From contig JPHH03000003.1 of assembly GCA_000750105.3 (NCBI GenBank), positions 806,001-870,000 on the forward strand: 64,000 nt of DNA, given 5' to 3'. Shown here piece by piece: positions 21,742-31,188 of this stretch. Made by a program: the position numbers and the translations under genes. How positions within the stretch are numbered: the stretch's first letter is position 1; the number at the start of each line of letters is the position of its first letter. Below the pieces are notes generated by a model. The model did no database searches. It had not been told where the DNA came from and saw only the letters and a list, made by a program, of their open reading frames with translations. This DNA is from Tolypocladium sp. Sup5 PDA-1. Taxonomy: Eukaryota; Ascomycota; Sordariomycetes; Hypocreales; Ophiocordycipitaceae.

Positions 21742-23336
21742 TTTGGCGGCTGGCGGATGAGACGCGACGTGTGTGCCGATGGTGTGGCCTGCCGTCTGGC
21801 TGAAGCTTGTCGCGAGAACAGAAAATGTGCAAGGCTGGAGGCAGAGGTGTGACGTTGCTGAGTCATGGTTTGGCGGTGATTGATTGGCGGCGTGTGCTGG
21901 CAACCTGGGCCTCACCTTGCTTCACCTTGGCACCAATGAGCTTTCGTTGGCTTTCCTTTTGGGGCAGAACAGCATCTCCATCTCCATGGCCATTCGGGGA
22001 GGATGAAGCAGGGACTGCCCACGCAGCGTTCCTTATCTCCGGAGCCTTCCAGGCTGGCCCTCGAGGTGCCTCGTTGCCGTAACGGGGCGTCTCACGACAA
22101 CGATGCTTGGTTCGAATCCATTATCAGGGCATTGAGCGGCCTCGAGTGCTGCCGGCGTTGCTCATCTTCGGCAGCAGAACACGGACAAGCACTGCACTCA
22201 TGTCGACTGTCCCAATGCCTTGCATCCCTCCCAGGACAGAACACGCAGCCCAGTCCGGACGATCAAGGCGAGCTTATCTTGATGCTCGGGTCTTCCCCGC
22301 ATTCGATCCCAAGCTCCAGTTGGGGTAGCGTACCCGGAGCAGCCGTCGCACGACGTGGCCAGGAAGCAACAAATGGATCAGTTCAATAAAAGCAAAGCCA
22401 CCTCGCGGAAACTGGCAAACTCCGCCCGAGACAAGACCTGGAGCGGAGTGGGCGGACCTTGCCATGGCCCATCAGCTTAGAAATCACCAGCGTATCGCGG
22501 AGCATCAGCTCAGTCGCCCGCGTCATCGATTCGTTGGCAGCGTCCAGCGCATTGGCTGGAGCCGTCCAAGGTACTGTCCGCGCGCAGGTACCGTGATTCG
22601 GTAGGACAAAGGGTCCATGATCCCGTCCGTCTGCTAACTCAACTTATCGTGGCTGGAAACGGGCCAACAGTTTCGTCGTGGGGGCTGCCCAACGGCTCCC
22701 GGCTTGCAGTTGTGAAGCACTACTCACACACTCTGAATCGCCATCTCGACGTACCACTACTTTGTAGTCCGTACCAACGCTGGCTTCCAATTGGAGCTCG
22801 GATCCAGCTAGCTGGTCGACTAGCGATTGTAGGAATCGTGCTTGTACGAATCGTGCTTGGAATATCCGTACAGTACATACAGTATAGGTGCGTTGGGCGT
22901 GTTGGTGCTCGCGTGGCTCGTCGGCAGCTCCACGACGGCACCTGCCTCAATCCGCTGTGCTAGTGGTCGCCCCTGGTCCCGGTCCCAGACCTATTTACCA
23001 AGTACATCCTCAGTGACCACCATTCCATACATCCCTCGCCATGGCTCATCGCTTATCTGCCCTGTGTTCCCCCAAGCTTTTCGCTCCTTGAAACGCGTGC
23101 CTTGCCCAAACCTCCATCCTTCCCTCCGACCTGTCGTGCGACAAGACATGGGATCGGACAAGTGCCCTCGCCGTTGTTACGCAATCCCGAGGGTCCCGCC
23201 AAACCGACCAGCGCATCGTCCAAGCCCAACCCTCCCAGAAGCTCGATCGCATTCGCCGCACCACGTTCTGGCGCGCTTCGCAGCAGCCGACTAGCCTCCG
23301 CCTCTGTCCGGCGCACCGAATAGGTGCTCTGCGAAG
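21742..23336. other. Divergent intergenic region, no gene seen
   Basis: This is 1.6 kb between the 5' ends of CEF1 (-) and an MFS gene (+). It contains TAGTCCGTAC near 22765 and ATCCGTACAGTAC near 22864, and a pyrimidine-rich leader from about 22970 that is likely the 5' UTR of the transporter. No supportable coding sequence or RNA gene was found. Confidence 0.5.
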
Positions 23337-25296
23337 ATGGCGCGGTCCACAGGAGTCGACGGTGGTACAGAGTCCCAGTGGCCCGTTGCCGTTGCCAGCG
23401 ACGCAGACCATGTCGGATCCGATGCTACAGAAACAACCCGCCTGCTCGGCGCAGGCGCCCAGGAGGATGGCGATGGCGCTGGCGCCAACGGTCGCAAGGA
23501 CAGTTGGAACGGTTTTGACGACTTTGAGGGTCTGCCATGGTGGCGCACGCCTTCTGTACGCCTGCTCCATTGTTTGAACTCAATCGTCCCGGCCCAGCGT
23601 CTAACCTCAACTCTAGGTATTCTGGCTGCTCGCCCCATTTGCTATATTCACGCTGGCCTTTGGCGGTGTCATTGTCCCCAAGCTCAATCTGTAAGTTGGT
23701 CTGCCGTGGCTCATTCTGCGCTCACGGGCTAATCGCATGCGCTGCTGCCTCGCAGAATCCTTGACCTCGTCTGTCAGCAGTACTTCGCAGACAGGACCCT
23801 TATCGACCCCGAGCACCCGATTGTTCTCGGAAGCGACAATCCGCAATGCAGAATTCCAGGGGTCCAGAAGGATGTAGCCGCCTTTATACTTGTCCTCAAT
23901 TTCGTCACCGGCGGGTTGAGCGCCATTGTCGCCCCCAAGCTCGGCCACATGTCGGACAGATTTGGGAGAACGAAGCTGCTTGCTTTGGCGTCTTGCGGTG
24001 GGATACTGGGGGAGATGATCACGATTCTTGCGGCCAAGTTTCCCCAGACCATCAACTACCGCTGGCTGGTCCTGGGGGCTGTGTTTGACGGCATGACGGG
24101 GTCCTTCACTGCCGGCAGCATCCTGTGCCAGTCGTACACGAGCGACTGTACGCCGCCATCCAAGCGTGCCGTCTCGATCGGCTACATCCACGCTTGTCTC
24201 TTCACCGGCCTAGCCTTCGGCCCCCTGCTCGCTGCATATTTTGTCAAGTGGACGGGCAGCCTCCTATCCATCTTCTATGTCGTCCTCGGCTGCCACGCAT
24301 TCTTCGTGCTGTTTGTTGGCTTCGTCGTACCCGAGTCTGTCTCCAAGAGGAAGCAAGTTGGGGCTCGGGAGAAGTGGCAGAAGGAAAAGGAAGCTCGCGC
24401 CACACACGTGGGACCCTGGGCATCCACCGCCCGCAACTCGAACCCGTTCGCACCTCTCAAGATCCTCTGGCCCACCGGTCCGGGAACCTCGACAAGGCTG
24501 CGCATGAATCTGGTAGCCCTGGCTGTTTGCGACGCCATCATCCTCGGAGGCGCCTTTGCCGCCGGCCCTGTCATCATTCTGTACAGTGGGTACATGTTCG
24601 ACTGGGGCAACTTTGAGACTTCCCGCTTCGTCTCTGCCCTGTCCATGGTTCGAGTGGTCGTCCTCATGGGCATCTTCCCCATAGTCAACTACTTTGGACG
24701 CGTGCGTCCCACAGCCCGGCAGCACAAACTGTCTGGTATGAAACCCCAAGACAAGAACACCGGGGCAGACCGTCTTGACACGTGGATCCTTCGCATTGCT
24801 CTTGTTTCGGATATCCTGGGCTACTTGGGATACGTCTTTACGCGGTCGGAGGCGCTCTTCTTTGGCAGCGGCATGATGACTGCTCTGGGAGGGCTCGGCA
24901 GCGCCACCACCCAGGCGATGGTCACAAAGCACGTCCCCCCAGAGCGCGTTGGCCAGATCCTCGGCGCCATCGGAATGTTGCACGCCCTCGCAAGGGTCGT
25001 CGGCCCTGTCGTGTTCAACAGCATCTACGCCGCAACAGTAGAGACATTTCCGCAGGCCATCTTTGTTGCGCTCGGCAGTCTGTTTGTCATTGCTTTCTTG
25101 AGCAGCTTCGTGATCAAGTCACACAGTAAGTCCAGACCAGATCGCAGAGCCTTTATCGACATGCTGACCTCGTTTGGCAGTTCACTGGGAAGAAGACCCC
25201 CAGGGGGGGCAGGAGCCCTTGAACGGAACGCCGCGCGCGTTTCCTACGGTTGCGAATACGCTGCCAATAGGTGACGATCAAGTCCGCGTCCAGTGA
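23337..25296 (+). CDS. MFS transporter, TetA/DHA1-like (592 aa)
   Basis: Four exons (23337-23555, 23617-23690, 23756-25125, 25181-25296) join in frame; the last carries the hydrophilic C-terminus IHWEEDPQGGQEP and ends at a TGA at 25294. An acidic N-terminal tail with TTRLLG is followed by helix 1 (FWLLAPFAIFTLAFGGVIVPKL). A lumenal loop comes next, then motif A as GHMSDRFGRTK. A long basic central loop (SKRKQVGAREKWQKEKEA) separates the two six-helix halves. This organisation is that of fungal TetA-like proton antiporters. No substrate can be assigned. It is convergent with the gene at 25689-26765. Confidence 0.9.
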
Positions 25297-25688
25297 TTCA
25301 CGGACTGCACTGCCCGCCCAGCCGCTTCGTCTGCAGAACGAAGCCTTTTCTTTGGATACCTTGTTTATAAGCATACACGGAGTTAGGGGGTACACAGCGA
25401 TGTATCTTGGGATACCTTGCCAGCAACCCACATGTAGGGACGCTGGCCTATGAGGTTGGGTTGGGATAGAGCCGATTGTGCTAGAATCCATGCTACGTCC
25501 AGACGTACGTGTAACAGGCTTGTCTGATTGGTGTATTGCAAGCTTTCAGGCTAGAAGGGAGGAAGAAAGGAAAAGGGGGAAAGAAAAGAGACACCATTCA
25601 CGCTGTCCCGTATCAGCTCCTATGCCACGAGTAGCCCCAACATGAATCCTCGGCCACTAGCTTCCGTCGCGACCGCAAGGTGCACCAG
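25297..25688. other. Convergent intergenic region
   Basis: These 392 bp hold the two 3' UTRs of convergent genes. A purine-rich tract (GGAGGAAGAAAGGAAAAGGGGG, in part) lies at about 25556-25592. No gene was seen. Confidence 0.5.
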
Positions 25689-26765
25689 TCAGCCCGGCAA
25701 TTCCGCAAACTGGGCGCTCTTTCTGCGTGAGGCCGGCAACTCTGGTGGGATACATGGATTTATGACGGGGCTGTCGGGGCTGTTGCGGTTTGGAGAGACC
25801 TCTGGGTCGGCCGTATGCCTCGACTGGGCGTCCGTATGCCCCGGCTGGTCGGCCGCAAGCTCCGACGGGCCGTTCTGTGGTGCGCCAATAACCGGCGCTG
25901 CTCGGTGCCTTCTCAGGAGGTAGATGATTGCAACGGCAGAACCGCAGAGCAACGCAAGGCCGCCGATGACGACCCCCATGATGGCGCCGATGTTGTTCGG
26001 CTGGTTGCCTGACTGGTCGTGGTTGGCTGAAGAGCCAGACCCTGTTTCTGAAGCTGGAGAGCCGCCTATGCTTGTCGGGGGAAGCGCCGTCGCGGAACCT
26101 TCAGGTGGCGTTGCTGACGGGCTGGGACTTGTTCTCGCTGCGGCACGTTTCGTAGACGCGGCAGTCGGTGAAGCGAGGTAGTGGTCGGTGGTTGGCCTGG
26201 CGCCACATGCAAGGTAGGAATATGTTTGATCAGCGCCAAAAGTCAACAGAGCTGTTGAGCAGAAGTTGTTGGATGGGCTGTTAATGGGAGATGGCTGATG
26301 GTTAGTGGATCAGCTCGTACGTTACTTGCTTGGCTCTACAGGTGATGAAAAGGATCAAGGACGTAAGCCTACGATCCCGACTCACCAAGTAACTGTCGGC
26401 AACGTAGTCTTGCCTGTAAATCCACACCCATCGGAGCAACCTTTATCGTCGACGCAGCTGCCCGCAAGCCCGCAGTCAGTAGCAGCGGTCACTGTCGTGG
26501 AGCAGAAGCCCCATAGGCCGTTATCTGTATCAATTAGACAGTTGTAGCCATAATTTGCCGTTCGAAAGCGTGATGGATCGCCGTTGTCGTAGCCGCAAGT
26601 AGACAACACCGTGGCTATTGATGCACGTCTCTCCAGCTGGGTGTTGTTTCGATGGGGTTGTGCCGTCGTTGATGGGCTGCGTCCATGGAGAGCAAGACCA
26701 GCGCTCAACTTTGGGCTACAAAAGACAAGAACGAGCCATGCCAAGGCTCTTTGCTGAAAAGCCAT
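25689..26765 (-). CDS. Secreted-type Cys-rich protein with one transmembrane helix (322 aa)
   Basis: Exons are 26765-26386 and 26277-25689; the 108-bp intron splits a TGC codon and closes in frame. A signal peptide (MAFQQRALAWLVLVFCSPKLSA) is followed by a Cys-rich ectodomain (CGYDNGDPSRF, CLIDTDNGLWGFCSTTV, CVDDKGCSDGCG, CPSNNFCSTAL, LACGARP). A Ser/Thr/Pro-rich stalk likely to be O-glycosylated, one membrane helix (about 223-248, GAIMGVVIGGLALLCGSAVAIIYLL) and a short polar tail complete it. The CGYxxGD...C...GxWGFC pattern is common in uncharacterised ascomycete surface proteins. It may act as a wall-associated sensor or anchor, but no domain identifies a function. Confidence 0.75.
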
Positions 26766-27468
26766 GAGGGACCTGGCAGATCGCCGTCAAGGTACGAAGG
26801 ACCAGACTCAACTTGGAGTTGTCGTGCCCAGCGACACGTTGATGAGTCGGGACCCGGGACAGCGTTTCCTGTACGATGTAACAACGTTGGGCTCCCACGT
26901 CTTACATAGCTACCAAAGCAGAGCCCTTTCCCCACGGGAACACAGAGCGCCTTCGGTTGTACAACAAGTTTGTTGGTTCCAGGTTCTGCAAGTCCACCCC
27001 CGTGGCAATCTCGTCCAGCCCAGGCATCTCTCTGACTTGTGCTTGTGCAGTGACCGAGTCCAAACGGTAGCCTAGGTAGGGGCCTTGGGGCCTTGGCTGA
27101 TGGCCCGCGATTGCCCTGCCGCCGACCAATGAAACGACGGACGCACGCACCATAGATGTCGACCAGAACCAACTATTACCTCCAAACGCACCTCAGACCA
27201 GGCCATGGCAGCCCTCCTTTCCTGCTCTTCCGTTGCACCGTCGACACGGTGCGCACTTGAGCCTCAGCCCGCCATGCCCATCCAGTCATGCGTCGCAAGC
27301 TGTTGCCGCTGGCAGCGCCTCTGCTCTGCCTGTTCTTGATAGCTGGAAGCCTCTACTTTGGCCGCGGCCGGCTCGGCCGGTTACCGCGTCCTGCGTTTCT
27401 ACAGCATCACCAACTCGAGCTTCCTTGCGATCAATGTTCTCTGCCTACACAGACGACTGCCGGACTGG
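26766..27468. other. Intergenic region with a possible truncated gene start
   Basis: About 700 bp lie upstream of one minus-strand gene and downstream of another. A plus-strand ATG at 27288 opens a convincing signal-anchor-like peptide (MRRKLLPLAAPLLCLFLIAG then SLYFGRGR). The reading soon loses protein character and runs antisense into the end of the kinase-like gene. It may be the remaining 5' end of a gene cut off by rearrangement, or chance. Confidence 0.25.
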
Positions 27469-29721
27469 TCAAGCTCGCAGCACACCTGAAGCGCTCTCCA
27501 CAGCAGACTCCAGCTCTCTCGCAAAGTCGTCCTTCTTTTGTTTCTGTAATATCCCCCGCTTCCTCTTCCGGTTCTGGACGTTAGGGACTATCAAGCCGAG
27601 AGGCTGGCGACCGCGGAACTCGGCACGCTCGAAATCCACAAGCATGAGCTTCCCAGTATTTGTATTGTATAAGATGTTGCGTGGCTCCGCGTCACGGTGA
27701 AGAACGTGCAATTTGTGCACTGCCTTGAGTATTGTGCTGACGGCGTCGTCAATGCCCGCTTTGAAGGCCAGGTCAGCACAGTTAAACAGTGGTTGTCCAG
27801 CCCAGCTGAGAAACATGAAGTGCACGTAAACACCGCTGTCATAGTGGCATGGCCGCACCAAATCTATACTGCCAAGACATACAGGGATGTGTTTCCCCTG
27901 GATAGGCCGGAGTCGGTCGTACATCTCGTTCTCGTGCTGTAGGTAGGCAAGATCGAGACTCTCCATACCCTTGGCAACGAGCGTATAGCCGTGGGATGAC
28001 AGCCGCACCTTGAAGAGTGACCCGCGCGCCCCGGATACATAGAGTGACACGCAATCCGCATCGCGGCCGCGGTCCGTGGCAAGCTGGTCTCGGATGAGTC
28101 GGAGGAACTCGAGTCGGTTGATGTGCCCCTGCCTGTGATGGTCTGCGTTAGGGCAGTTCTCGTCCGTAGGCCCGCCATATGCTAATCCCAGGAGACAATT
28201 TTGAGTACAGAATGGCCGGCGTTGTATGTCCGGCTTCGTCGCTGGGCCCGACTGCTGCTGCTTGCCTCGGTGTTGTCCTTGTTTCCCACCACCGCCCGAG
28301 CCCGTTCCCCTTAACGGCACCGCTTTACCGCTAGTGCGAGATGGATTAGGAGTAGGGGAAGGAGGCTCGTCGTCTTCCTCTGGCCGTCTAACACCAGGGT
28401 CCGGTTGCTGGCAGCGGGAGCGGGTCCGAATTGGCGATCTCTTAAAGCCCTTCCAACGCTGGGGCCTATAGGGAGAGGCGCGAGGTTCCTTGCGCTTGCG
28501 CTCCGTCGCGGGTATATTCCTCAGAATATCGTCGTACTCGACAGCCCAAGTACCGAGCCTCTCGGCCTCGTCATGCCATGACTCAGGCGGGGGTTTCGCG
28601 CGGAGAGCCTGAAGAATGAAGGCGAAAACCTGCGCGACGGCCGTGCGATGCAGTCTCGTCTCGTCGTCATCATCCATTACGTCCAGGTTCGGTACACATA
28701 CCGAGACATAGACTATGGAAGGATCGTCTGGGATGTGAAGGAAGGCTCGTGTCTGCCCCGTGCACACATAGCCGTACTGCATGCCCTTGCCGATCATATA
28801 AGAGAATAGCTGGGTGACGACGGCAGCGGTGAGTCGCCTGGCCGTGAAGGAGAAGCCCTGACCATCCTTGTTGATCACGTCACGTTCCGGCTGAATTTCT
28901 GAATCAAGGCCTGTGATGACCTCGTCGACGCTTAGCTTATGCGGTGCCTTGTATTCGATAGCGAGCGCTGGGACCTTCTGGCCGTCCGAAGTCCTGTATA
29001 TACAGAACTGGTCCGCCCGATTGCCCATGCCCCTCGCTCTGCGACGGGCCTTGGGAGCCGCCGGCGGTTTCGGGCCAGACGCCGGCTCTGTGGGACCGGG
29101 GCTACCTCTGCCAAGAGACATGTGCTCCAAGGGCTCGGATATGGGATCGTCGGTCGTACCGAGATTCGTGTGGCTCTCGAACGTCACGGTCCCCTGGAGG
29201 CCGAGACTGCTTCGCAGCAGCGGATCCGTGTACGCCCGGTCAATCAACTTCTGAACTGCGTTTTCGACGACGTCACGCTCGAAGTTCCGGAGCCCAATCT
29301 CACTGCTAATGGGCTGGAGCAACGACTTCACGTACTCCATCTGATGCTGAGATGGAAATGCGGGCATGCAAAACAAGTCGCCGCTCGAAAGGTAGTTCCA
29401 GATCTCCTCTTGTCTCGTTGCAAAGTCGTCCCAGGGGATAATTCGTCGAGGGAAAATTCGGCCGGCCGGATTGGTTGTCTCGCCTTGCGTAGTCGAAGAT
29501 GGGTCGGTTACCACCTGAATGGCAAGATGGAGCGAATGACAGGTCTCGAGATATTGCTGAAGGGCCTGGGGCCGCGACGCTGCGGTAAGTTCTTCTGCCG
29601 CTTCGCGTCGGCGTTGCTCCTCTTCGCGTCGGCGTTGCTCCTCCAATGCGCGACTCTCAGCCTCTTCGCGTCGGCGTTGCTCCTCTCGGAGCCTCTGTCG
29701 CAGTTCTTCGATATCGTCCAT
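27469..29721 (-). CDS. Nuclease-like/kinase-like multidomain protein (750 aa), intronless
   Basis: The ATG at 29721 (MDDIEELRQRL) is the first methionine; the open frame extends a little upstream without one. The order of parts is as follows. A charged heptad coiled coil (about 1-50) is built from 21-bp DNA repeats. Then a region of unknown fold carries NFERDVVENAV. Residues about 235-335 are PD-(D/E)XK-like, with D237, then E256-x-K258 in ALAIEYKAPHKLS and a following helical QLFSYMI segment. A basic, Pro-rich linker is followed by a Cys/His cluster (C505, C509, C523, H528/H529). The C-terminal kinase-like domain has K584 in TLVAKGM, the catalytic loop HRDAEPRN (D677, N682) and DFE at 696-698 in place of DFG. 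Combining nuclease-like and kinase-like domains resembles some Crinkler-type effector or conflict proteins. Alternatively the N-terminal part is a non-catalytic fold and this is a fungus-specific kinase-like family. No membrane span or signal peptide is seen. Confidence 0.75.
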   Translation of the reverse strand: MDDIEELRQRLREEQRRREEAESRALEEQRRREEEQRRREAAEELTAASRPQALQQYLETCHSLHLAIQVVTDPSSTTQGETTNPAGRIFPRRIIPWDDFATRQEEIWNYLSSGDLFCMPAFPSQHQMEYVKSLLQPISSEIGLRNFERDVVENAVQKLIDRAYTDPLLRSSLGLQGTVTFESHTNLGTTDDPISEPLEHMSLGRGSPGPTEPASGPKPPAAPKARRRARGMGNRADQFCIYRTSDGQKVPALAIEYKAPHKLSVDEVITGLDSEIQPERDVINKDGQGFSFTARRLTAAVVTQLFSYMIGKGMQYGYVCTGQTRAFLHIPDDPSIVYVSVCVPNLDVMDDDDETRLHRTAVAQVFAFILQALRAKPPPESWHDEAERLGTWAVEYDDILRNIPATERKRKEPRASPYRPQRWKGFKRSPIRTRSRCQQPDPGVRRPEEDDEPPSPTPNPSRTSGKAVPLRGTGSGGGGKQGQHRGKQQQSGPATKPDIQRRPFCTQNCLLGLAYGGPTDENCPNADHHRQGHINRLEFLRLIRDQLATDRGRDADCVSLYVSGARGSLFKVRLSSHGYTLVAKGMESLDLAYLQHENEMYDRLRPIQGKHIPVCLGSIDLVRPCHYDSGVYVHFMFLSWAGQPLFNCADLAFKAGIDDAVSTILKAVHKLHVLHRDAEPRNILYNTNTGKLMLVDFERAEFRGRQPLGLIVPNVQNRKRKRGILQKQKKDDFARELESAVESASGVLRA
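29601..29684 (-). repeat. 21-bp in-frame tandem repeat encoding coiled-coil heptads
   Basis: The unit CTTCGCGTCGGCGTTGCTCC plus T (plus strand) occurs exactly at 29601-29621, 29622-29642 and 29664-29684, with a degenerate copy at 29643-29663. On the coding strand each unit gives seven residues of EEQRRRE type, so DNA repeat length and heptad length coincide. Confidence 0.85.
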
Positions 29722-30452
29722 CGTGATTGTGGCGTAGGCAAACAGTCCGTTCACCCAGGCGACAAAATAAGCTTCAGCACGTCCTACTGGTCAAAACAAA
29801 GGCTCGTTTGGTCAAGCTAGACGCTCCGGCGCCAGCTTTGGGGTCGCTTGGGCAGCGTCGTCGGTCGGCGGTGATAGGCTTTAACACGAAGGATGTCGAC
29901 GCTTCTGAGATGCTCAACGAGAAGGTGCAGGACTGTTGCTTTCTGTCCTCGGAGTGTGCAGGTGGTGGAGAGCGTTACGCGCTCCACGATGGCGGGGACG
30001 GGTTGGCCGATCCCACAACCTGTCTGTCATTGGCTACTCTCGTAGCGCTGCGACAAGTCAGGTCATCGGCGGCTACTGTGGCCTCCTCGTGAAAAAAAGC
30101 ACCAGGCGAGCACGGCGATCGGTCACGGGCCAGACGGGGTGGAGGAGCTCAAGTGCAAATCCTGTTGTACTGCTGTGTCAGCCTGCCAGGTACTTGCATG
30201 CCTGTCGCCGCTGAGGTCATCAGCCCCACTGGTAATTGTCCCCCGAGGCACGACCCGGGCAGGTGTCGACATCTAGTCACATCACCTTGATGGCGGACCG
30301 TTTGACGCCCATTCGCGGGAAACAATTCAGCTCCGACACGATCTGGAGTTTATCAGCGGCCCGGATCCCCGCTTCGTGCTATATTTGAACCGCTGCAGGG
30401 TAGCATGCTTGCCGCGCGGCTGGGGCGTGCTACCAAGTCACTCGGTGCCATC
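29722..30452. other. Divergent intergenic region, no gene seen
   Basis: About 730 bp separate the start of the nuclease/kinase-like gene from the HIT gene. The upstream 33 bp continue the open frame of the former without an ATG. An in-frame ATG at 30405 upstream of the HIT start is a possible alternative initiation site. Nothing else is recognisable. Confidence 0.45.
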
Positions 30453-31188
30453 ATGACGTCGACAAGCACCGAGGGCAAGACCCTCAAGTTTGGGCCCTTT
30501 GAGATCACCAAGCAGGTCAGTGGTTGGTAGTGGTACCTCGTCCTGAGGCGTCTCTCGTCTGACTGATGGCCCGGTTCAGCTGGGGGCTGTGAACACCTCA
30601 TGGCCAACTCACCTCACCACCACGTCCTCACTCCCTCATCTCCCCTGCTCAATCAACGGCTTGCTAATGCGAAAATTACAGGTCTTCCTCACAACCCCCC
30701 ACTCCTTCGCCCTCGTGAACCTCAAGCCCATCGTCCCGGGCCACATCCTCGTCTGCCCGCTCACCCCGCACCGCCGCCTCACGGACCTCTCCGCCGCCGA
30801 GACGGCCGACCTCTTCGGCACCGTGCAGCTCACGCAGCGGCTCCTCGCGCGCTCATACTTCACGCCCCAGGGTGACCTCGGCGCGGGCAGCTTCAGCATC
30901 GCGGTGCAGGACGGCGCCGAGGCCGGGCAGACAGTGCCGCACGTGCACGTGCACGTCATCCCGCGCACCCGCGGCGACTTTGGCGAGGGCGGCGCCATGG
31001 ACGAGATCTACGTCAAGATGGCCGGCGAGGAGGGCAACGTCGGCGGCGCACTGTGGGATCGGGAGAGACGCCCGACGCCCGGGGGCGGGATGCCGCGCAT
31101 TGAGGAGCGGAATGTGAGGACGGCGGAGCAGATGCACGAGGAGGCGGACCGGTATAAGGCGACGCTGAGGGAGATGGGCGTGGAGTAA
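30453..31188 (+). CDS. HIT-family dinucleoside polyphosphate hydrolase, FHIT/HNT2-like (189 aa)
   Basis: It cleaves Ap3A-type dinucleoside polyphosphates. Exons are 30453-30515 and 30682-31188; the 166-bp intron lies between KQ and VFL, the usual place where the HIT fold begins (FALVNLKPIVPGHILVCPL). The histidine triad is HVHVHV at residues 108, 110 and 112, preceded by SFSIAVQDGAEAGQTVP as in FHIT/Aph1/Hnt2 proteins. The C-terminus carries the longer fungal extension with a conserved NVRTAEQMHEEADRYK helix. The ATG at 30453 is preferred. An in-frame ATG at 30405 would add a short basic, possibly mitochondrial, leader. Confidence in the family is high; the exact orthologue is less certain. 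Confidence 0.9.

Noticed and set aside
22101..22120. GGTTCGAATCC at 22109, like a tRNA T-loop
   Set aside because: The flanks do not form a five-base T-stem (CTTGG against CCATT), and no acceptor, D or anticodon arm fits upstream.
29722..29754. Upstream extension of the nuclease/kinase-like protein to 29754
   Set aside because: The extension begins with GTG, not ATG; the first ATG is at 29721.
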